Positions 1 to 8,790 of a stretch of DNA of 64,000 nt are shown here, piece after piece. A program made the position numbers and the translations under genes. The stretch comes from Granulicella sp. S156 (GTDB taxonomy: Bacteria > Acidobacteriota > Terriglobia > Terriglobales > Acidobacteriaceae), in assembly GCF_009766105.1 (NCBI RefSeq), contig NZ_LMUH01000025.1:76358-140357 (forward strand), in the 5' to 3' direction. The notes under the pieces are model-generated. The model saw only the letters and a program-made list of their open reading frames with translations. It had not been told where the DNA came from and did no database searches. Within the stretch, counting starts at the first letter, position 1. Every line of letters begins with the position of its first letter.

Positions 1-842
1 TGCTCGATCACTGCCGCACTGACGCGCGGCTTTGCCGCCCCACAGAGGTTCAGTACCGGCCCGGCACCAGGAACAGCTCGCCACGCGTCGACAACGCCCT
101 CGCTCGCCTCGTGTTCGTCTCCCGCTCCAATCACTGCAAGGCCGTAACCAGGCCACTCCGCCGCCAGCTTTGACAGCAACTGTTGCCAACGGACTGTTCC
201 CTCAGCTCCACCGCCCCACTGGTTCGACTGAGCCTTCGTCCCCAGGCTGAACGCGAAGAATGGCGCCCCGCCAAACGGTTCCACGAGCTGCTTGCCAGCC
301 TGCCGCTCTTCTTCTGTCAGTCCCGGAGCCCAGTTCGCCGGGTCGTCCACTCCTGCATCGCCGAGTTCAGCAACGCATCGCGCCAGCCGTCTTCCTTCCT
401 GCTCAAACCAGGGAACCCCGTCGCGTGTTCCTTCGCTGCGGCTGCGTTGCAGATCTTCGGTCAACGGCAGACCGATCTGCCGTCGTATACCGCACAGCCG
501 AAAGAATATCCGGTCACGCCGCGCTGCTTTTTCTCCTCGTGCTCCGGCTAGATACACCAGAACATCCGGCTTCCAGCGACGGATCGTCCAAGCCAGCCGC
601 AGTAGCGCCAATGGCCCGCGCTCGCCTACGACATAGGTGAGATAACCATCGACCAGCCCGCTGTTCTCCAGTACAGCCGTCGCAGCAGCGGCTTTGTTCA
701 TCACGGGGATGTTGGTGAGCAGCTTGCGTTCGGCCTCGGGAAACGCTCGCTGGACAAGCCGGTAGCAAGGAAGCGCCACCAGATGGTCGCCCAGGCTGCC
801 GAGACGATACAGCAGCACGCGCTTCACTTTCGCAGAGGACAT
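1..842 (-). CDS. Glycosyltransferase family 9 (heptosyltransferase-like), 3' end outside window
   Basis: The frame is open from an ATG at 842 down to base 1 (about 280 residues) and leaves the window, so the C-terminus is missing. The N-terminus reads VKRVLLYRLGSLGDHLVALP (residues 6-25), the GT9 signature of ADP-heptose:LPS heptosyltransferases with its RLGxxGD phosphate-loop motif. A second typical stretch, FAFSLGTKAQSNQW, near residue 205 starts the C-terminal nucleotide-sugar half. GT9 enzymes transfer heptose or related sugars to the LPS core on the cytoplasmic face of the inner membrane. The substrate cannot be told from sequence. It diverges from a DUF4254 gene, a neighbour often seen at LPS/glycosyltransferase loci, with about 190 bp between them. 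Family call is firm; exact sugar is unknown. Confidence 0.86.
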   Translation of the reverse strand, partial: MSSAKVKRVLLYRLGSLGDHLVALPCYRLVQRAFPEAERKLLTNIPVMNKAAAATAVLENSGLVDGYLTYVVGERGPLALLRLAWTIRRWKPDVLVYLAGARGEKAARRDRIFFRLCGIRRQIGLPLTEDLQRSRSEGTRDGVPWFEQEGRRLARCVAELGDAGVDDPANWAPGLTEEERQAGKQLVEPFGGAPFFAFSLGTKAQSNQWGGGAEGTVRWQQLLSKLAAEWPGYGLAVIGAGDEHEASEGVVDAWRAVPGAGPVLNLCGAAKPRVSAAVIE

Positions 843-1028
843 GTTGTCAGTGTCGCCTCCGGCTAGCCCTCGCGCAAGCGCTCGAACTTCTGGATAACGA
901 CCGGCAGGGTTGTCCACAGGATTCTTCGCAACCTTTTGCGTCAGCTTTTGTTCTTCACCTGTATGCCTCACGCAACCCTGAGTTTGGCCCTGCATCCCAC
1001 ACCGAGTACCATGCGAGAAGCAACCACC

Positions 1029-1628
1029 ATGATTGATGCCTTCCACATCGCACTGCTCCAGGACCAGGCCACCGCCCACTGGCATGATTCCTCTGCGGCA
1101 CTGCAGGCGCCCCGCGACGCCTTTGACAAGCTCATTCTCGAACAGCACCGCGCCAACTTCGACCTCTGGCACCGGGAGGACGCGGCCCGCGATCCCATGG
1201 CCGCCGACCAGGCCATCGCTGCCGTGAAGCGGGCGATCGACAAACTCAACCAGCGGCGCAACGACCTGGTAGAGCGCATCGACCTGGCGCTGCTGGAAGT
1301 GGCATCCCAGCAACCCGTCGAGGCCCCGTTGCACTCTGAAACACCAGGACTGATGATCGACCGCCTCTCCATTCTCGCGCTCAAGGTCTTCCACACCGAG
1401 GAAGAGACACGCCGCGAAGATGCGAGTGTCGAACACCACCAAAGGAACCGGGAACGGCTCACTCTGTTGACCGAACAGCGGAACGACCTCTCCGCCTGTC
1501 TCGCCGAACTTTGGACCGAAGTGCTGGCCGGCAAACGCCGCTTCAAACTCTACCGCCAGTTAAAGATGTATAACGATCCTGCGCTTAATCCGGTGCTCTA
1601 CGGCAAGCCAACCGTGGAGAGCGGTTGA
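1029..1628 (+). CDS. DUF4254 domain protein
   Basis: A 199-residue soluble, charged, helical protein without signal peptide. The layout (N-terminal helix, then DLWHREDAARDP, a KRAIDKLNQRRNDLVERID helix, and MIDRLSILALKVFH in the middle) matches my memory of DUF4254 proteins, which are of unknown function and often lie among LPS glycosyltransferases. I place the start at ATG 1029 because GAGAAG lies about 9 bases upstream; the upstream ATG at 1011 and the longer frame from 936 have no recognisable ribosome site. It is divergent from the GT9 gene, so a shared promoter lies in 843-1028. The function is not known; the link to LPS assembly is inferred from context only. Confidence 0.75.
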   Translation: MIDAFHIALLQDQATAHWHDSSAALQAPRDAFDKLILEQHRANFDLWHREDAARDPMAADQAIAAVKRAIDKLNQRRNDLVERIDLALLEVASQQPVEAPLHSETPGLMIDRLSILALKVFHTEEETRREDASVEHHQRNRERLTLLTEQRNDLSACLAELWTEVLAGKRRFKLYRQLKMYNDPALNPVLYGKPTVESG

Positions 1629-1754
1629 GGCTTTACATAGCCCCATTTGACCAGCAGGACCCTTCACCCGTATAAAACCGAGAAGACTTCAACAACGAAA
1701 CCCTCGCTTTATAGGGCCATCAATAACAATTTAGGTTTCATTGCAGAGAACACC

Positions 1755-2360
1755 ATGTCCACGAAGTCGGGAAAAACCATCACCACCTCCGCGAATCACA
1801 ATGCCCCCACGGCCGACGCCATCCACGGCGCCAAACGGACGCCACGCACCCTTGCCGGCCACGTCCAGGCTGACGACACCGCGGCGCGCAAGCAGACGCT
1901 CGCTCTGTACGAGACAGCCCTGAAGCTCATGCAGGCTGGCAAGTACGAGAAGGCCCACTCCGCCTTCACGCAGATGCTCGAAACCGCGCCACACGACTTT
2001 GCCGACCGCATCCGCATGTACATCGCGGCCTGCCTCAGCCACGTCAGCAAAGGCACGACCAGCTTCGAGACCCACGAAGAGCGCTATGACTATGCGATCT
2101 CACTGCTGAACCAGGGCCACTACGAAGATGCACGCGCGCACTTCGAGCAGATTCTACTCAAGGAAAAAGCCGCGGATTACGCCTTCTATGGTCTCGCCCT
2201 GCTAGCCAGCATCACCGGCGACACGCAGACCTGCATCGATCACCTCAGTGAAGCGATCCGCCTGAACGCGCAAAACCGCTTCCAGGCCCGCTCTGACTCC
2301 GACTTCGACGGCGTCGCCGAAGACCCACGCTTTACCGAGTTGCTTTATCCGGAAGCCTAG
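1755..2360 (+). CDS. TPR-repeat protein (hypothetical)
   Basis: A 201-residue protein. After a polar, Thr/Ala-rich N-terminus (residues 1-45), helical pairs follow with the TPR spacing: ALYETALKLMQAGKYEKAHS, then YDYAISLLNQGHYEDARAHF, then ADYAFYGLALLASITGD and a last pair ending in IDHLSEAIRLNAQN. TPRs mediate protein-protein contacts, and nothing here shows a partner. There is no signal peptide or membrane helix, so it is probably cytoplasmic. The ATG at 1755 has GCAGAGAA a few bases upstream; longer frames from 1647 lack a ribosome site. Close to FimV/PilF-like or generic acidobacterial TPR proteins, but no specific family is recognised. Confidence 0.75.
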   Translation: MSTKSGKTITTSANHNAPTADAIHGAKRTPRTLAGHVQADDTAARKQTLALYETALKLMQAGKYEKAHSAFTQMLETAPHDFADRIRMYIAACLSHVSKGTTSFETHEERYDYAISLLNQGHYEDARAHFEQILLKEKAADYAFYGLALLASITGDTQTCIDHLSEAIRLNAQNRFQARSDSDFDGVAEDPRFTELLYPEA

Positions 2361-2387
2361 CAGAGGGGTTCAGAACGACGCGTCTGA

Positions 2388-2433
2388 ATAGGCTCCTCTA
2401 CGAGAGAACCTCTTCCTGGGTAGAGGAGCCTAT
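2388..2433. terminator. 14-bp perfect inverted repeat, probable terminator
   Basis: ATAGGCTCCTCTAC (2388-2401) is exactly complementary to GTAGAGGAGCCTAT (2420-2433), with an 18-base loop that can itself pair AGAG with CTCT. It lies between the TPR gene stop (2360) and yvcK (2496). There is no clear T tract, so it may act as a terminator, an RNA-stability hairpin, or a structure in the yvcK leader. Confidence 0.5.
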
Positions 2434-2495
2434 CCTGCCCGGAAGATGATCCCATCCCTGCACAGGCCGCGGCCAACTAGACTGTGAAGTGAAGC

Positions 2496-3518
2496 ATGCC
2501 GGCCACTGACCCCAAACATCTCCGCGTCGTTGCCATCGGTGGCGGCACAGGTCTTTCAACCCTGTTGCGTGGATTGAAGCGTTACGTCCCTGCGCCGGGC
2601 CCCCAACCACTGGTTGACACAGCCCCTACCACCATTCCCTGCTTCATCCGCGAGCTCTCCGCCATCGTCACCGTTACCGATGACGGCGGGTCGTCGGGCC
2701 GCCTGCGTGAAGACCTCAACATGCTTCCGCCTGGCGACGTCCGAAACTGCATGGTCGCGCTCTCCGAGGACGAACATCTGCTCTCGCGGCTCTTCCAGCA
2801 TCGCTTCGCCAGCGGCGACCTGGAAGGCCACAGCTTCGGCAACCTCTTCCTCGCGGCGCTCACAGGCATCACTGGCGATTTCGCGCAGGCCGTGCAGACC
2901 AGTTCGCAGATTCTCGCCACACGTGGCCGGATCTATCCTTCGACCACCGCCAATGCCACGCTCAGCGCGCAGATGGACGACGGCTCCATCGTTCGCGGCG
3001 AAACCAATATCACCGCCAGCAAGCGTTCCATCGTGGAGTTGATGCTCGAGCCCGCCGATGCCGGCCCCCTGCCGGAGTCGCTCGAGGCCATCGCCAATGC
3101 CGACCTCATCACCCTCGGCCCAGGTTCGCTCTATACGTCGTTGATTACCAATCTCCTGGTGAGCGGAATCCCCGAGGCTCTCGCCGCCAGCAAAGCCACA
3201 CGCGTCTACATCTGCAACCTGATGACACAGGCCAACGAATCGCTGGGCTTGACCGCCTCGCAACACATCGAAAAAATCCTCGACCACGCCGGAGCGCAGA
3301 TCTTCGACTACGCGCTCGTGAACACAGCGCCGCTACGCCCGGAGACGATTGCCCAGTATGCTCGCGAAGGCCAGACCCCTATAGAGACCGATCTGGATCG
3401 CATTCGATCACTGGGCGTCGAGCCCATCACTGGCAACTTCGCGCATGAAGGCGAGGTGCTTCGGCATAGCTACGAGTATGTGGCGGAGACGGTACTTGAG
3501 CTGGCACTCAAACGCTAG
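2496..3518 (+). CDS. yvcK: YvcK family protein (gluconeogenesis factor, UDP-sugar-binding)
   Basis: A 340-residue cytoplasmic protein of normal family length. Residues 10-29 give VVAIGGGTGLSTLLRGLKRY and residues about 58-72 give TVTDDGGSSGRLRED, the two nucleotide-sugar-binding signatures of YvcK/CofD-like proteins. The family hallmark PPGDVRNCMVALSE follows, with LGPGSLYTSLITNLLV and CNLMTQANES further on. In Bacillus YvcK binds UDP-GlcNAc and is needed for growth on gluconeogenic carbon and for correct placement of peptidoglycan synthases. Compared with the compact family core there is a roughly 20-residue Pro-rich stretch between LKRY and the TVTDDGG motif. The ATG at 2496 follows GTGAAGTGAAGC. 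Usual partners (rapZ, whiA) are not adjacent. Confidence 0.92.
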   Translation: MPATDPKHLRVVAIGGGTGLSTLLRGLKRYVPAPGPQPLVDTAPTTIPCFIRELSAIVTVTDDGGSSGRLREDLNMLPPGDVRNCMVALSEDEHLLSRLFQHRFASGDLEGHSFGNLFLAALTGITGDFAQAVQTSSQILATRGRIYPSTTANATLSAQMDDGSIVRGETNITASKRSIVELMLEPADAGPLPESLEAIANADLITLGPGSLYTSLITNLLVSGIPEALAASKATRVYICNLMTQANESLGLTASQHIEKILDHAGAQIFDYALVNTAPLRPETIAQYAREGQTPIETDLDRIRSLGVEPITGNFAHEGEVLRHSYEYVAETVLELALKR

Positions 3519-3805
3519 CTAAGGCGATTCTGGATCGGGTGCAAATGACATAGAGTTACGCTAGTCCGTTAGCGGCTGTGTCAGCTTTTCTATCATTCAC
3601 GCGAGCCGCATTGAGGTATAAGATATTTATTTTCATCAACTTATTTCGATTTTAGAAATCTAAACTTCAGCATTCTACTCCGAAACCCAGGTCTTGCGCA
3701 GGGCTGGTATAGCCGCGCTCCTTCAGGACTTACCTGCACGCCAAGCTGTGTTGTGTCGCCTAAAGCGGTTCTTCACTTGCCAAGGGTGTGCGCTACTCTT
3801 TCTTT

Positions 3806-4402
3806 ATGGAGACTCCCACCCTCGAAGGCCGGAACGTCCGCCTCGAACCCCTTACGCTCGACCATCTGCCGGGTCTTGAGGCCATAGCGTTCGATCCCAG
3901 CATCTGGCGGTACATGATTTACTCCATCCAAACTCCGGAGGACCTCCGCGCCTGGGTCGACGCTGCGCTGGACCAGCAGTCTGAAGGGACGGCTCTTCCC
4001 TGGGTGACGGTGGAGAAGGGTCGTGATGGAGAGCCGGACAGACTTGTCGGCGCCACTCGTTTCCTCGATCTCAATCTCACGCACCGAACCACTGAGCTTG
4101 GAAATACCTGGCTTGTGAATCGGGTACGCGGGACCCGCGTCAACCCCGAAGCCAAGCTCCTTCAGCTCAGCTATGCCTTCGAGACGCTCGAACTGCAGCG
4201 CGTCAGCTTCAAGACCCATGACTGCAACCAGCGCTCCAAGTCCGCCATCCGCGCGATTGGCGGCGTCTACGAGGGTCTCTTTCGCAACCACCTCATCATG
4301 CCCGACGGCTCCAGTCGTGACAGTGCGTGGTACAGCATCATTGGCAAAGAGTGGCCCGAGGTAAAAGACACGCTGACCCGCCGCCTCAACGCTCCGATCT
4401 AA
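3806..4402 (+). CDS. GNAT N-acetyltransferase (RimJ/RimL type)
   Basis: A 198-residue protein. The opening TLEGRNVRLEPLTLDHLPGL and the later GATRFLDLNLTHRTTELGNTW fit the RimJ/RimL-like GNAT fold. The region LLQLSYAFETLELQRVSFKT followed by NQRSKSAIRAIGG corresponds to the acetyl-CoA pyrophosphate-binding segment and the N-x-x-S signature helix. These enzymes acetylate protein N-termini or small-molecule amines; the substrate is not visible. The ATG at 3806 (METPTLEGRN) is chosen over an upstream GTG at 3788 because the family usually starts just before the LEGRxVRLEPL strand. It converges with rlmN, leaving 30 bp between stop codons. Confidence 0.85.
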   Translation: METPTLEGRNVRLEPLTLDHLPGLEAIAFDPSIWRYMIYSIQTPEDLRAWVDAALDQQSEGTALPWVTVEKGRDGEPDRLVGATRFLDLNLTHRTTELGNTWLVNRVRGTRVNPEAKLLQLSYAFETLELQRVSFKTHDCNQRSKSAIRAIGGVYEGLFRNHLIMPDGSSRDSAWYSIIGKEWPEVKDTLTRRLNAPI

Positions 4403-4432
4403 ACGCGTAATTCCGATGTGCGCGCTTCGCGT

Positions 4433-5659
4433 CTAAACCGCCGCAGCGATCGCCACCAATTGTGGCTTCTCTTCTGCCACGGTGCGTTTCAACTGCCCGC
4501 ACGCGGCGTAGATGTCGCGCCCGCGTGGCCTGCGGATGTACGTTGCGATACCACCGTTGATCAGCATCTTCTGAAATACCGCGACATCCTCCGGGCTGGG
4601 CTGGTGATAGTCGATTCCCGGTCCCGGATTCCAGACAATCAGGTTCACCTTCGCGCGCATGCCGTCGAGTAGAGCCAGCACCTCGCGGGCGTGCTCGGGC
4701 TGGTCGTTTACGCCGCCCAGCAGTACATACTCGAATGTGACCCACTCACGCGTGCGTAGCGGAATCTTCTGCACGGCTTCCAAGAGCGCGGCGATGTTCC
4801 ACTTGCGCGTGATCGGCATGACGCGCTCGCGCACTATGTCGTTGCTGGCGTTCAGACTAAGCGCCAGTTTCGGCCGCAGAGTTTCTTTGGCGAAGGCCTC
4901 GATCCCCGGCAGAATTCCCGAGGTCGATACCGTCATCCGCGACTCCGGAATCCCGATGCCTTCGGCCAGCACACGAACCGACTGCATGAACTGCTCGTAG
5001 TTCAGGAAGGGCTCGCCCATCCCCATGAACACGAGGTTGATACGGTCCTTGCCGATCTGAATCTTGTGGCGATTGAGCACCGCCGCGACCTGCCCGGCGA
5101 TCTCCCCTGCGGTCAGGTTGCGCTTAATGCCAAGCTTCGCCGTCAGACAGAACTGGCAGTTGACGGCACAACCTACCTGGCTCGAGATACAGATTGTCGC
5201 GCGGCGAAAGCCTTGCTCCGCGAGGGTGCCAAAGTTCGACCGGTCGCGCCCGTTACCCCGCCGCGACCAGTAACCACCGCTCACAGCGTCCTCGGCACCC
5301 ACCACCTCTGAGGATTCCTCTTCGGCGGCCTCGCTCCCGTCTCCACGTTCGCCGCCATCGCCATCCGGCATCCAGACCGTCTCTACCGTCTCGCCGTCGG
5401 CCATGCGCATCAGGTAGCGCTCGGTACCGTCGACCGAGGTGGCTGTCTGCGCGATCTCCGGCAGCTCCACGCGCCAGCCCTCGGCGATCAGCCGGTCGCG
5501 GAACTCATGAGGCAGTGTCGTGATGTCTTCCACCGAACCGACCCGCTGCTTGTACAGCGCCTCAAACACCTGCCGCGCGCGATACGGCTTCTGCCCGAGG
5601 CCAGCCATCAGCTCGGTCAACTCCGGCAGCGTTCTTCCAAAAAGCGCGTGCATGTCCAT
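4433..5659 (-). CDS. rlmN: 23S rRNA (adenine2503-C2)/tRNA methyltransferase RlmN
   Basis: A 408-residue radical-SAM enzyme that methylates C2 of A2503 in 23S rRNA and A37 in some tRNAs. The [4Fe-4S] motif CxxxCxxC appears as CAVNCQFC, followed by GEIAGQV, NLVFMGMGEP, LALSLNASND and the C-terminal TYIRRPRGRDIYAACGQLK, which carries the conserved methyl-carrying cysteine. The N-terminal helical domain (MHALFGRTLPELTELM) is intact. Odd feature: about 50-60 extra residues, rich in Glu/Gly/Ser, lie between VETVWMPDGDG and FGTLAEQG, where most RlmN proteins have only a short loop before the iron-sulfur domain. The ATG at 5659 or the one two codons later may be used. Confidence 0.95.
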   Translation of the reverse strand: MDMHALFGRTLPELTELMAGLGQKPYRARQVFEALYKQRVGSVEDITTLPHEFRDRLIAEGWRVELPEIAQTATSVDGTERYLMRMADGETVETVWMPDGDGGERGDGSEAAEEESSEVVGAEDAVSGGYWSRRGNGRDRSNFGTLAEQGFRRATICISSQVGCAVNCQFCLTAKLGIKRNLTAGEIAGQVAAVLNRHKIQIGKDRINLVFMGMGEPFLNYEQFMQSVRVLAEGIGIPESRMTVSTSGILPGIEAFAKETLRPKLALSLNASNDIVRERVMPITRKWNIAALLEAVQKIPLRTREWVTFEYVLLGGVNDQPEHAREVLALLDGMRAKVNLIVWNPGPGIDYHQPSPEDVAVFQKMLINGGIATYIRRPRGRDIYAACGQLKRTVAEEKPQLVAIAAAV

Positions 5660-5739
5660 GTTTTTAGTTTACTGGCTAATGTTTTTACTACTGGCGACTA
5701 TTCGGCCCCGTCGGTGCGGATTTTGGGGTGAGTGGAGGA

Positions 5740-5786
5740 AAAACCTTGACGCAACGAACGCCACGGTTCGCAATGGAACGCGACGG
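5740..5786. repeat. Intergenic repeat III, copy 1
   Basis: The segment containing TTGACGCAACG, CACGGTTCGCAATG and GCGACGG resembles 18986-19033 (TTTGACGCGACG, CAGCGGTTCGCAACG, GCGGCGG), with the same spacing. It sits between the divergent rlmN and amidohydrolase genes. Origin is unknown; it is likely a short mobile or recombining intergenic element. Confidence 0.5.
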
Positions 5787-5902
5787 TAGTAGTGCTAGAT
5801 CCGGACAAGAACCATCAGGTCCAGCAGGAAAAGCAGCGGTATCTACCGTGACGTCCTTTTGTTGTCTACGGTTACCACCTCGCCACCAAGATATACTCTG
5901 CC

Positions 5903-7183
5903 ATGCGTTTATTCGCCTTGGCCGCTCTCACTCTCCTCCTCCTTCCGTGCACCGCCCAAGCCACCGACCTCGCCCTCACGAACGCCACGGTCTACACGCA
6001 GCCTGACCGCCCGCCGCTCCACGACGCCACCATTCTCATCCACGACACGCGTATCGTAGCAGTCGGCCCCACCAAATCCACGAAACTCCCCACGACTGCC
6101 AGGATCATCGACTGCACGGGTCTCACCATCACGGCGGGCTTCTGGAATAGCCACGTCCACTTCCTTCCCCCACAACTTCTCCACGCCGACCACCAACCGC
6201 CCGCCGTTCTCAATGCCCAGCTCCAAACCATGTTCACCCGCTGGGGCTTCACCACCGTCTTCGACGTCGCTTCTCCGCTCTCCAATACAAGCAACATCCG
6301 CTCACAAATCGAAGCTGGCAAACTCCTCGGCCCGCACGTTCTGACCGTCGGAGATCCCTTCTGGGTCAAGACCCCCGTCTACGTTCAGCGTTATCTCGCC
6401 GAATACAACATCACCATGCCAGAGGCCCACTCCATCCCCGAAGCCGTCGCCCGCGTTGACCGTCAAATCCAAGATGGAGCCGACGGCATCAAGATCTTCG
6501 CGGGCTCCATCGAGGCCGACCACGTCGAGCTCATGCCCCTGGATCTCGCCCGCGCCATCGTCGCCGAAGCCCATCGCCACAACAAGCTCGTCTTCTCCCA
6601 CCCCTCCACCATCAAGGGCGTCGAGCTCTCCCTCGACGCCGGGGTCGACATCCTCGCCCACGTCACCACCGACGAAGCCGGCGAAAGCGGAACCACCTGG
6701 CCTCCTGAGCTCGTCGCGCGTATGAAAGCCGCCCACATGAGCCTCGTACCGACGCTCACCCTCTTCGATGTTGAACTGCAAAAAGGCAAAGCCTCGCCTG
6801 AAGTCACCCAGCAGGTCATCGCGCTCGCCGTCAGCCAGCTTTACGCCTACGCCTCAGCCGGCGGCCAAATCCTCTTCGGCACGGACATCGGCTACATCGA
6901 CCATTACGACACCGCAGAAGAGTTCCAACTCATGTCCCGCGCCGGCATGACCTTCCCTCAGGTCCTCGCCTCGCTCACCACCAACCCCGCACAACGCTTC
7001 GGATACGCCTCCCGCAGCGGCCGCATCACCCCGGGATTCGACGCTGATCTCGTCATCCTCAAGTCCGATCCCGCCACCGACGTCACCGCGCTCTCCCACG
7101 TCGCTTACACCATCCGCAACGGACAGATCATCTTCAATAGCCAATCGCCCGCAACGCAAAATTCCTCCCAGCAACCGCAGTAG
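5903..7183 (+). CDS. Exported metal-dependent amidohydrolase (imidazolonepropionase-like)
   Basis: A 426-residue protein with a clear signal peptide (MRLFALAALTLLLLPCTAQA, cleaved near residue 20), so it is periplasmic or secreted. The amidohydrolase-superfamily metal site is visible: H84-V-H86 in FWNSHVHFLPP, GADGIKIFAGS with the candidate bridging Lys, KLVFSHPS and ILAHVTTDE for the next His residues, and ILFGTDIGY with the catalytic Asp. The C-terminal composite beta-sandwich ends in SGRITPGFDADLVILKSDP. The family hydrolyses cyclic amides, dipeptides or C-N bonds; the substrate is not predictable. The next gene is an M16 peptidase in the same direction, but a repeat lies between them, so an operon is doubtful. 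Confidence 0.86.
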   Translation: MRLFALAALTLLLLPCTAQATDLALTNATVYTQPDRPPLHDATILIHDTRIVAVGPTKSTKLPTTARIIDCTGLTITAGFWNSHVHFLPPQLLHADHQPPAVLNAQLQTMFTRWGFTTVFDVASPLSNTSNIRSQIEAGKLLGPHVLTVGDPFWVKTPVYVQRYLAEYNITMPEAHSIPEAVARVDRQIQDGADGIKIFAGSIEADHVELMPLDLARAIVAEAHRHNKLVFSHPSTIKGVELSLDAGVDILAHVTTDEAGESGTTWPPELVARMKAAHMSLVPTLTLFDVELQKGKASPEVTQQVIALAVSQLYAYASAGGQILFGTDIGYIDHYDTAEEFQLMSRAGMTFPQVLASLTTNPAQRFGYASRSGRITPGFDADLVILKSDPATDVTALSHVAYTIRNGQIIFNSQSPATQNSSQQPQ

Positions 7184-7251
7184 TAGCACGGCCACATGAA
7201 AATCAAAGGCAAAAGACGAGCGCAAAACACCTTTTCATCCGGTTCACTGGA

Positions 7252-7309
7252 CAAGCATCTGCAAAATACAGAGGTTTCTCCACTCCCGCTGGTCGGTCGA
7301 AATGACAGG
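7252..7309 (+). repeat. Intergenic repeat I (GGTCGAAATGACAG family), copy A
   Basis: Contains GCAAAATACAGAGG, TTTCTCCACTCCCGC and TGGTCGGTCGAAATGACAG in order. The same blocks recur at 10127-10267 and, in both orientations, at 21106-21317. It lies in the gap upstream of the M16 peptidase. Its internal ATG (7302) happens to be in frame with that gene but is almost certainly not its start. Confidence 0.75.
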
Positions 7310-7343
7310 CTTTGGGGGTAGGTTTGTAAGTACAATAGGGTTG

Positions 7344-8672
7344 ATGCCAGTTTCTATCCCGGTCGCGGAGAATGCGACCCTCACCACCGCCCCGACGTAT
7401 ACCCGCGATATCCGCAAGACGACCCTTCCCAACGGCCTGCTCGTGCTGACCGAGCGCATGCCGCACTTCCGCTCCGTCTCCATGGGTGTCTGGATCGACA
7501 GCGGATCGCGTGACGAGTCTCCCGAAGTCAATGGCATCGCCCACTTTATCGAGCACATGGTGTTCAAGGGCACGACCACGCGCTCTGCCCAGCAGTTGGC
7601 CCGCGAGGTCGACTCCATCGGCGGCAACCTCGACGCCTTTACCGGCAAAGAGACTGTCTGCTTCAACATCAAGGTCCTGGACGAGAATGTGCCCGCCGCG
7701 CTCGACCTGCTTACTGACCTCGTGCTCCATCCGACCTTCGCGCCCGACGACCTGGCCCGCGAACAGGGCGTGATTCTCGAAGAGATCAAGATGGACGAGG
7801 ACAACCCCGACTATCTCGTCCACGAGCTCTTCACCCAGAACTTCTGGAAGGGCGATGCGCTGGGCCGTCCTATCCTGGGAACGACGAAGACAGTATCGAG
7901 CTTCGACCAGCAGATCGTCTTCAACGAGTACGCTCGCCGGTTCACACCGCCGAACATGGTGTTTTCCGCAGCGGGCAATCTGGACCATGATGATTTCGTG
8001 GCCCAGGTAGCGCAGGCCTTTAGTTCGCTCTCGGCCAGCTCCAGCTCCAAGATCGCTCGTTCGACAGCCCCGCGGACCTTCCCCCACATCACGCTGAAGA
8101 ACAAGAAGTCCCTGGAACAGGTACAGTTCTGCCTCGCCGTGCCCTCCCTGGAGGTCGCGCACCCCGATCGCTTCGCCGTGCATCTGCTGAACTCGATCCT
8201 CGGAGGAGGCATGAGTTCCCGGCTCTTTCAGTCCATCCGCGAAGAGCGTGGACTGGCCTATTCGATCTACTCCGAGACGAATCCCTTCCGCGATACGGGC
8301 TCGCTGGCGGTCTATGCCGGATGTGCCGTCGATAAGACTCGCGAGGTGCTCGACCTTACTCTCGCCGAGTTCTCCCGCATGAAGACTGACCTGGTTAGCG
8401 AGGAAGAGCTCAAGAGAGTGAAAGATCAGTCCAAAGGCAATCTGGTGCTGGGACTCGAAAGCTCATCAAGCCGCATGTCGAACCTGGCTCGGCAGCAGAT
8501 GTACTTCGGTCAATTTTTCTCAGTCGATGACCTTACCACCGAGATCGACCAGGTCAAGCGAGAAGACATCCAGCGGCTGGCGCAAGAGCTTCTGCAGTCG
8601 GACGGCATGGCGCTCACGCTGCTTGGCAATCTGGGTGGCCTGAAGATCGAGCGTAGCGATCTAGCCTGCTAA
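7344..8672 (+). CDS. M16 family zinc metallopeptidase (insulinase/processing-protease type)
   Basis: A 442-residue protein. The inverted zinc motif HxxEH is H67-FIE-H71 in GIAHFIEHMVFKG, and the third ligand is probably in REQGVILEEIKMDEDNP, about 76 residues downstream, as in M16 enzymes. The C-terminal inactive-half signature LLNSILGGGMSSRLFQSIRE and ERGLAYSIYSE are present. Length and architecture match the bacterial PqqL/YmxG-like subfamily, which degrades peptides as a clamshell. No signal peptide is seen. I start at ATG 7344 (MPVSIPVAENATLT) because the in-frame ATG at 7302 is inside an intergenic repeat. Upstream bases are a poor Shine-Dalgarno match. Confidence 0.92.
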   Translation: MPVSIPVAENATLTTAPTYTRDIRKTTLPNGLLVLTERMPHFRSVSMGVWIDSGSRDESPEVNGIAHFIEHMVFKGTTTRSAQQLAREVDSIGGNLDAFTGKETVCFNIKVLDENVPAALDLLTDLVLHPTFAPDDLAREQGVILEEIKMDEDNPDYLVHELFTQNFWKGDALGRPILGTTKTVSSFDQQIVFNEYARRFTPPNMVFSAAGNLDHDDFVAQVAQAFSSLSASSSSKIARSTAPRTFPHITLKNKKSLEQVQFCLAVPSLEVAHPDRFAVHLLNSILGGGMSSRLFQSIREERGLAYSIYSETNPFRDTGSLAVYAGCAVDKTREVLDLTLAEFSRMKTDLVSEEELKRVKDQSKGNLVLGLESSSSRMSNLARQQMYFGQFFSVDDLTTEIDQVKREDIQRLAQELLQSDGMALTLLGNLGGLKIERSDLAC

Positions 8673-8700
8673 TTTGCCGGCTGGTAAAAGAAAATCTTTA

Positions 8701-8790
8701 ACGCAGAGGTCGCAGAGGTTTTGACGCAAAGCGCAGCACAAACATTTATGGCGCGCTTTGCGTCTGCAGAGGTTTCGCGGAGGGCGCAGT
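8701..8790. repeat. Intergenic repeat II, copy 1, with 12-bp hairpin
   Basis: GACGCAAAGCGC (8723-8734) pairs exactly with GCGCTTTGCGTC (8753-8764) around CACAAACATTTATG. Flanking AGGTCGCAGAGGTTTT and GCAGAGGTTTCGCGG are imperfect copies of each other. A second, more degenerate copy of the core is embedded in repeat I at 10171-10234. Confidence 0.6.

Noticed and set aside
2556-3287. 243-codon minus frame opposite yvcK
   Set aside because: Gly/Arg/Glu-biased antisense shadow without start signals.
7302-7343. ATG at 7302 as start of the M16 peptidase
   Set aside because: It is the ATG inside the repeat I ending GGTCGAAATGACAG, which recurs at 10257-10263 and 21309-21317. The family N-terminus begins at 7344.
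7203-8183. 326-codon minus frame opposite the M16 peptidase
   Set aside because: No recognisable domain and runs through repeat I; antisense shadow.
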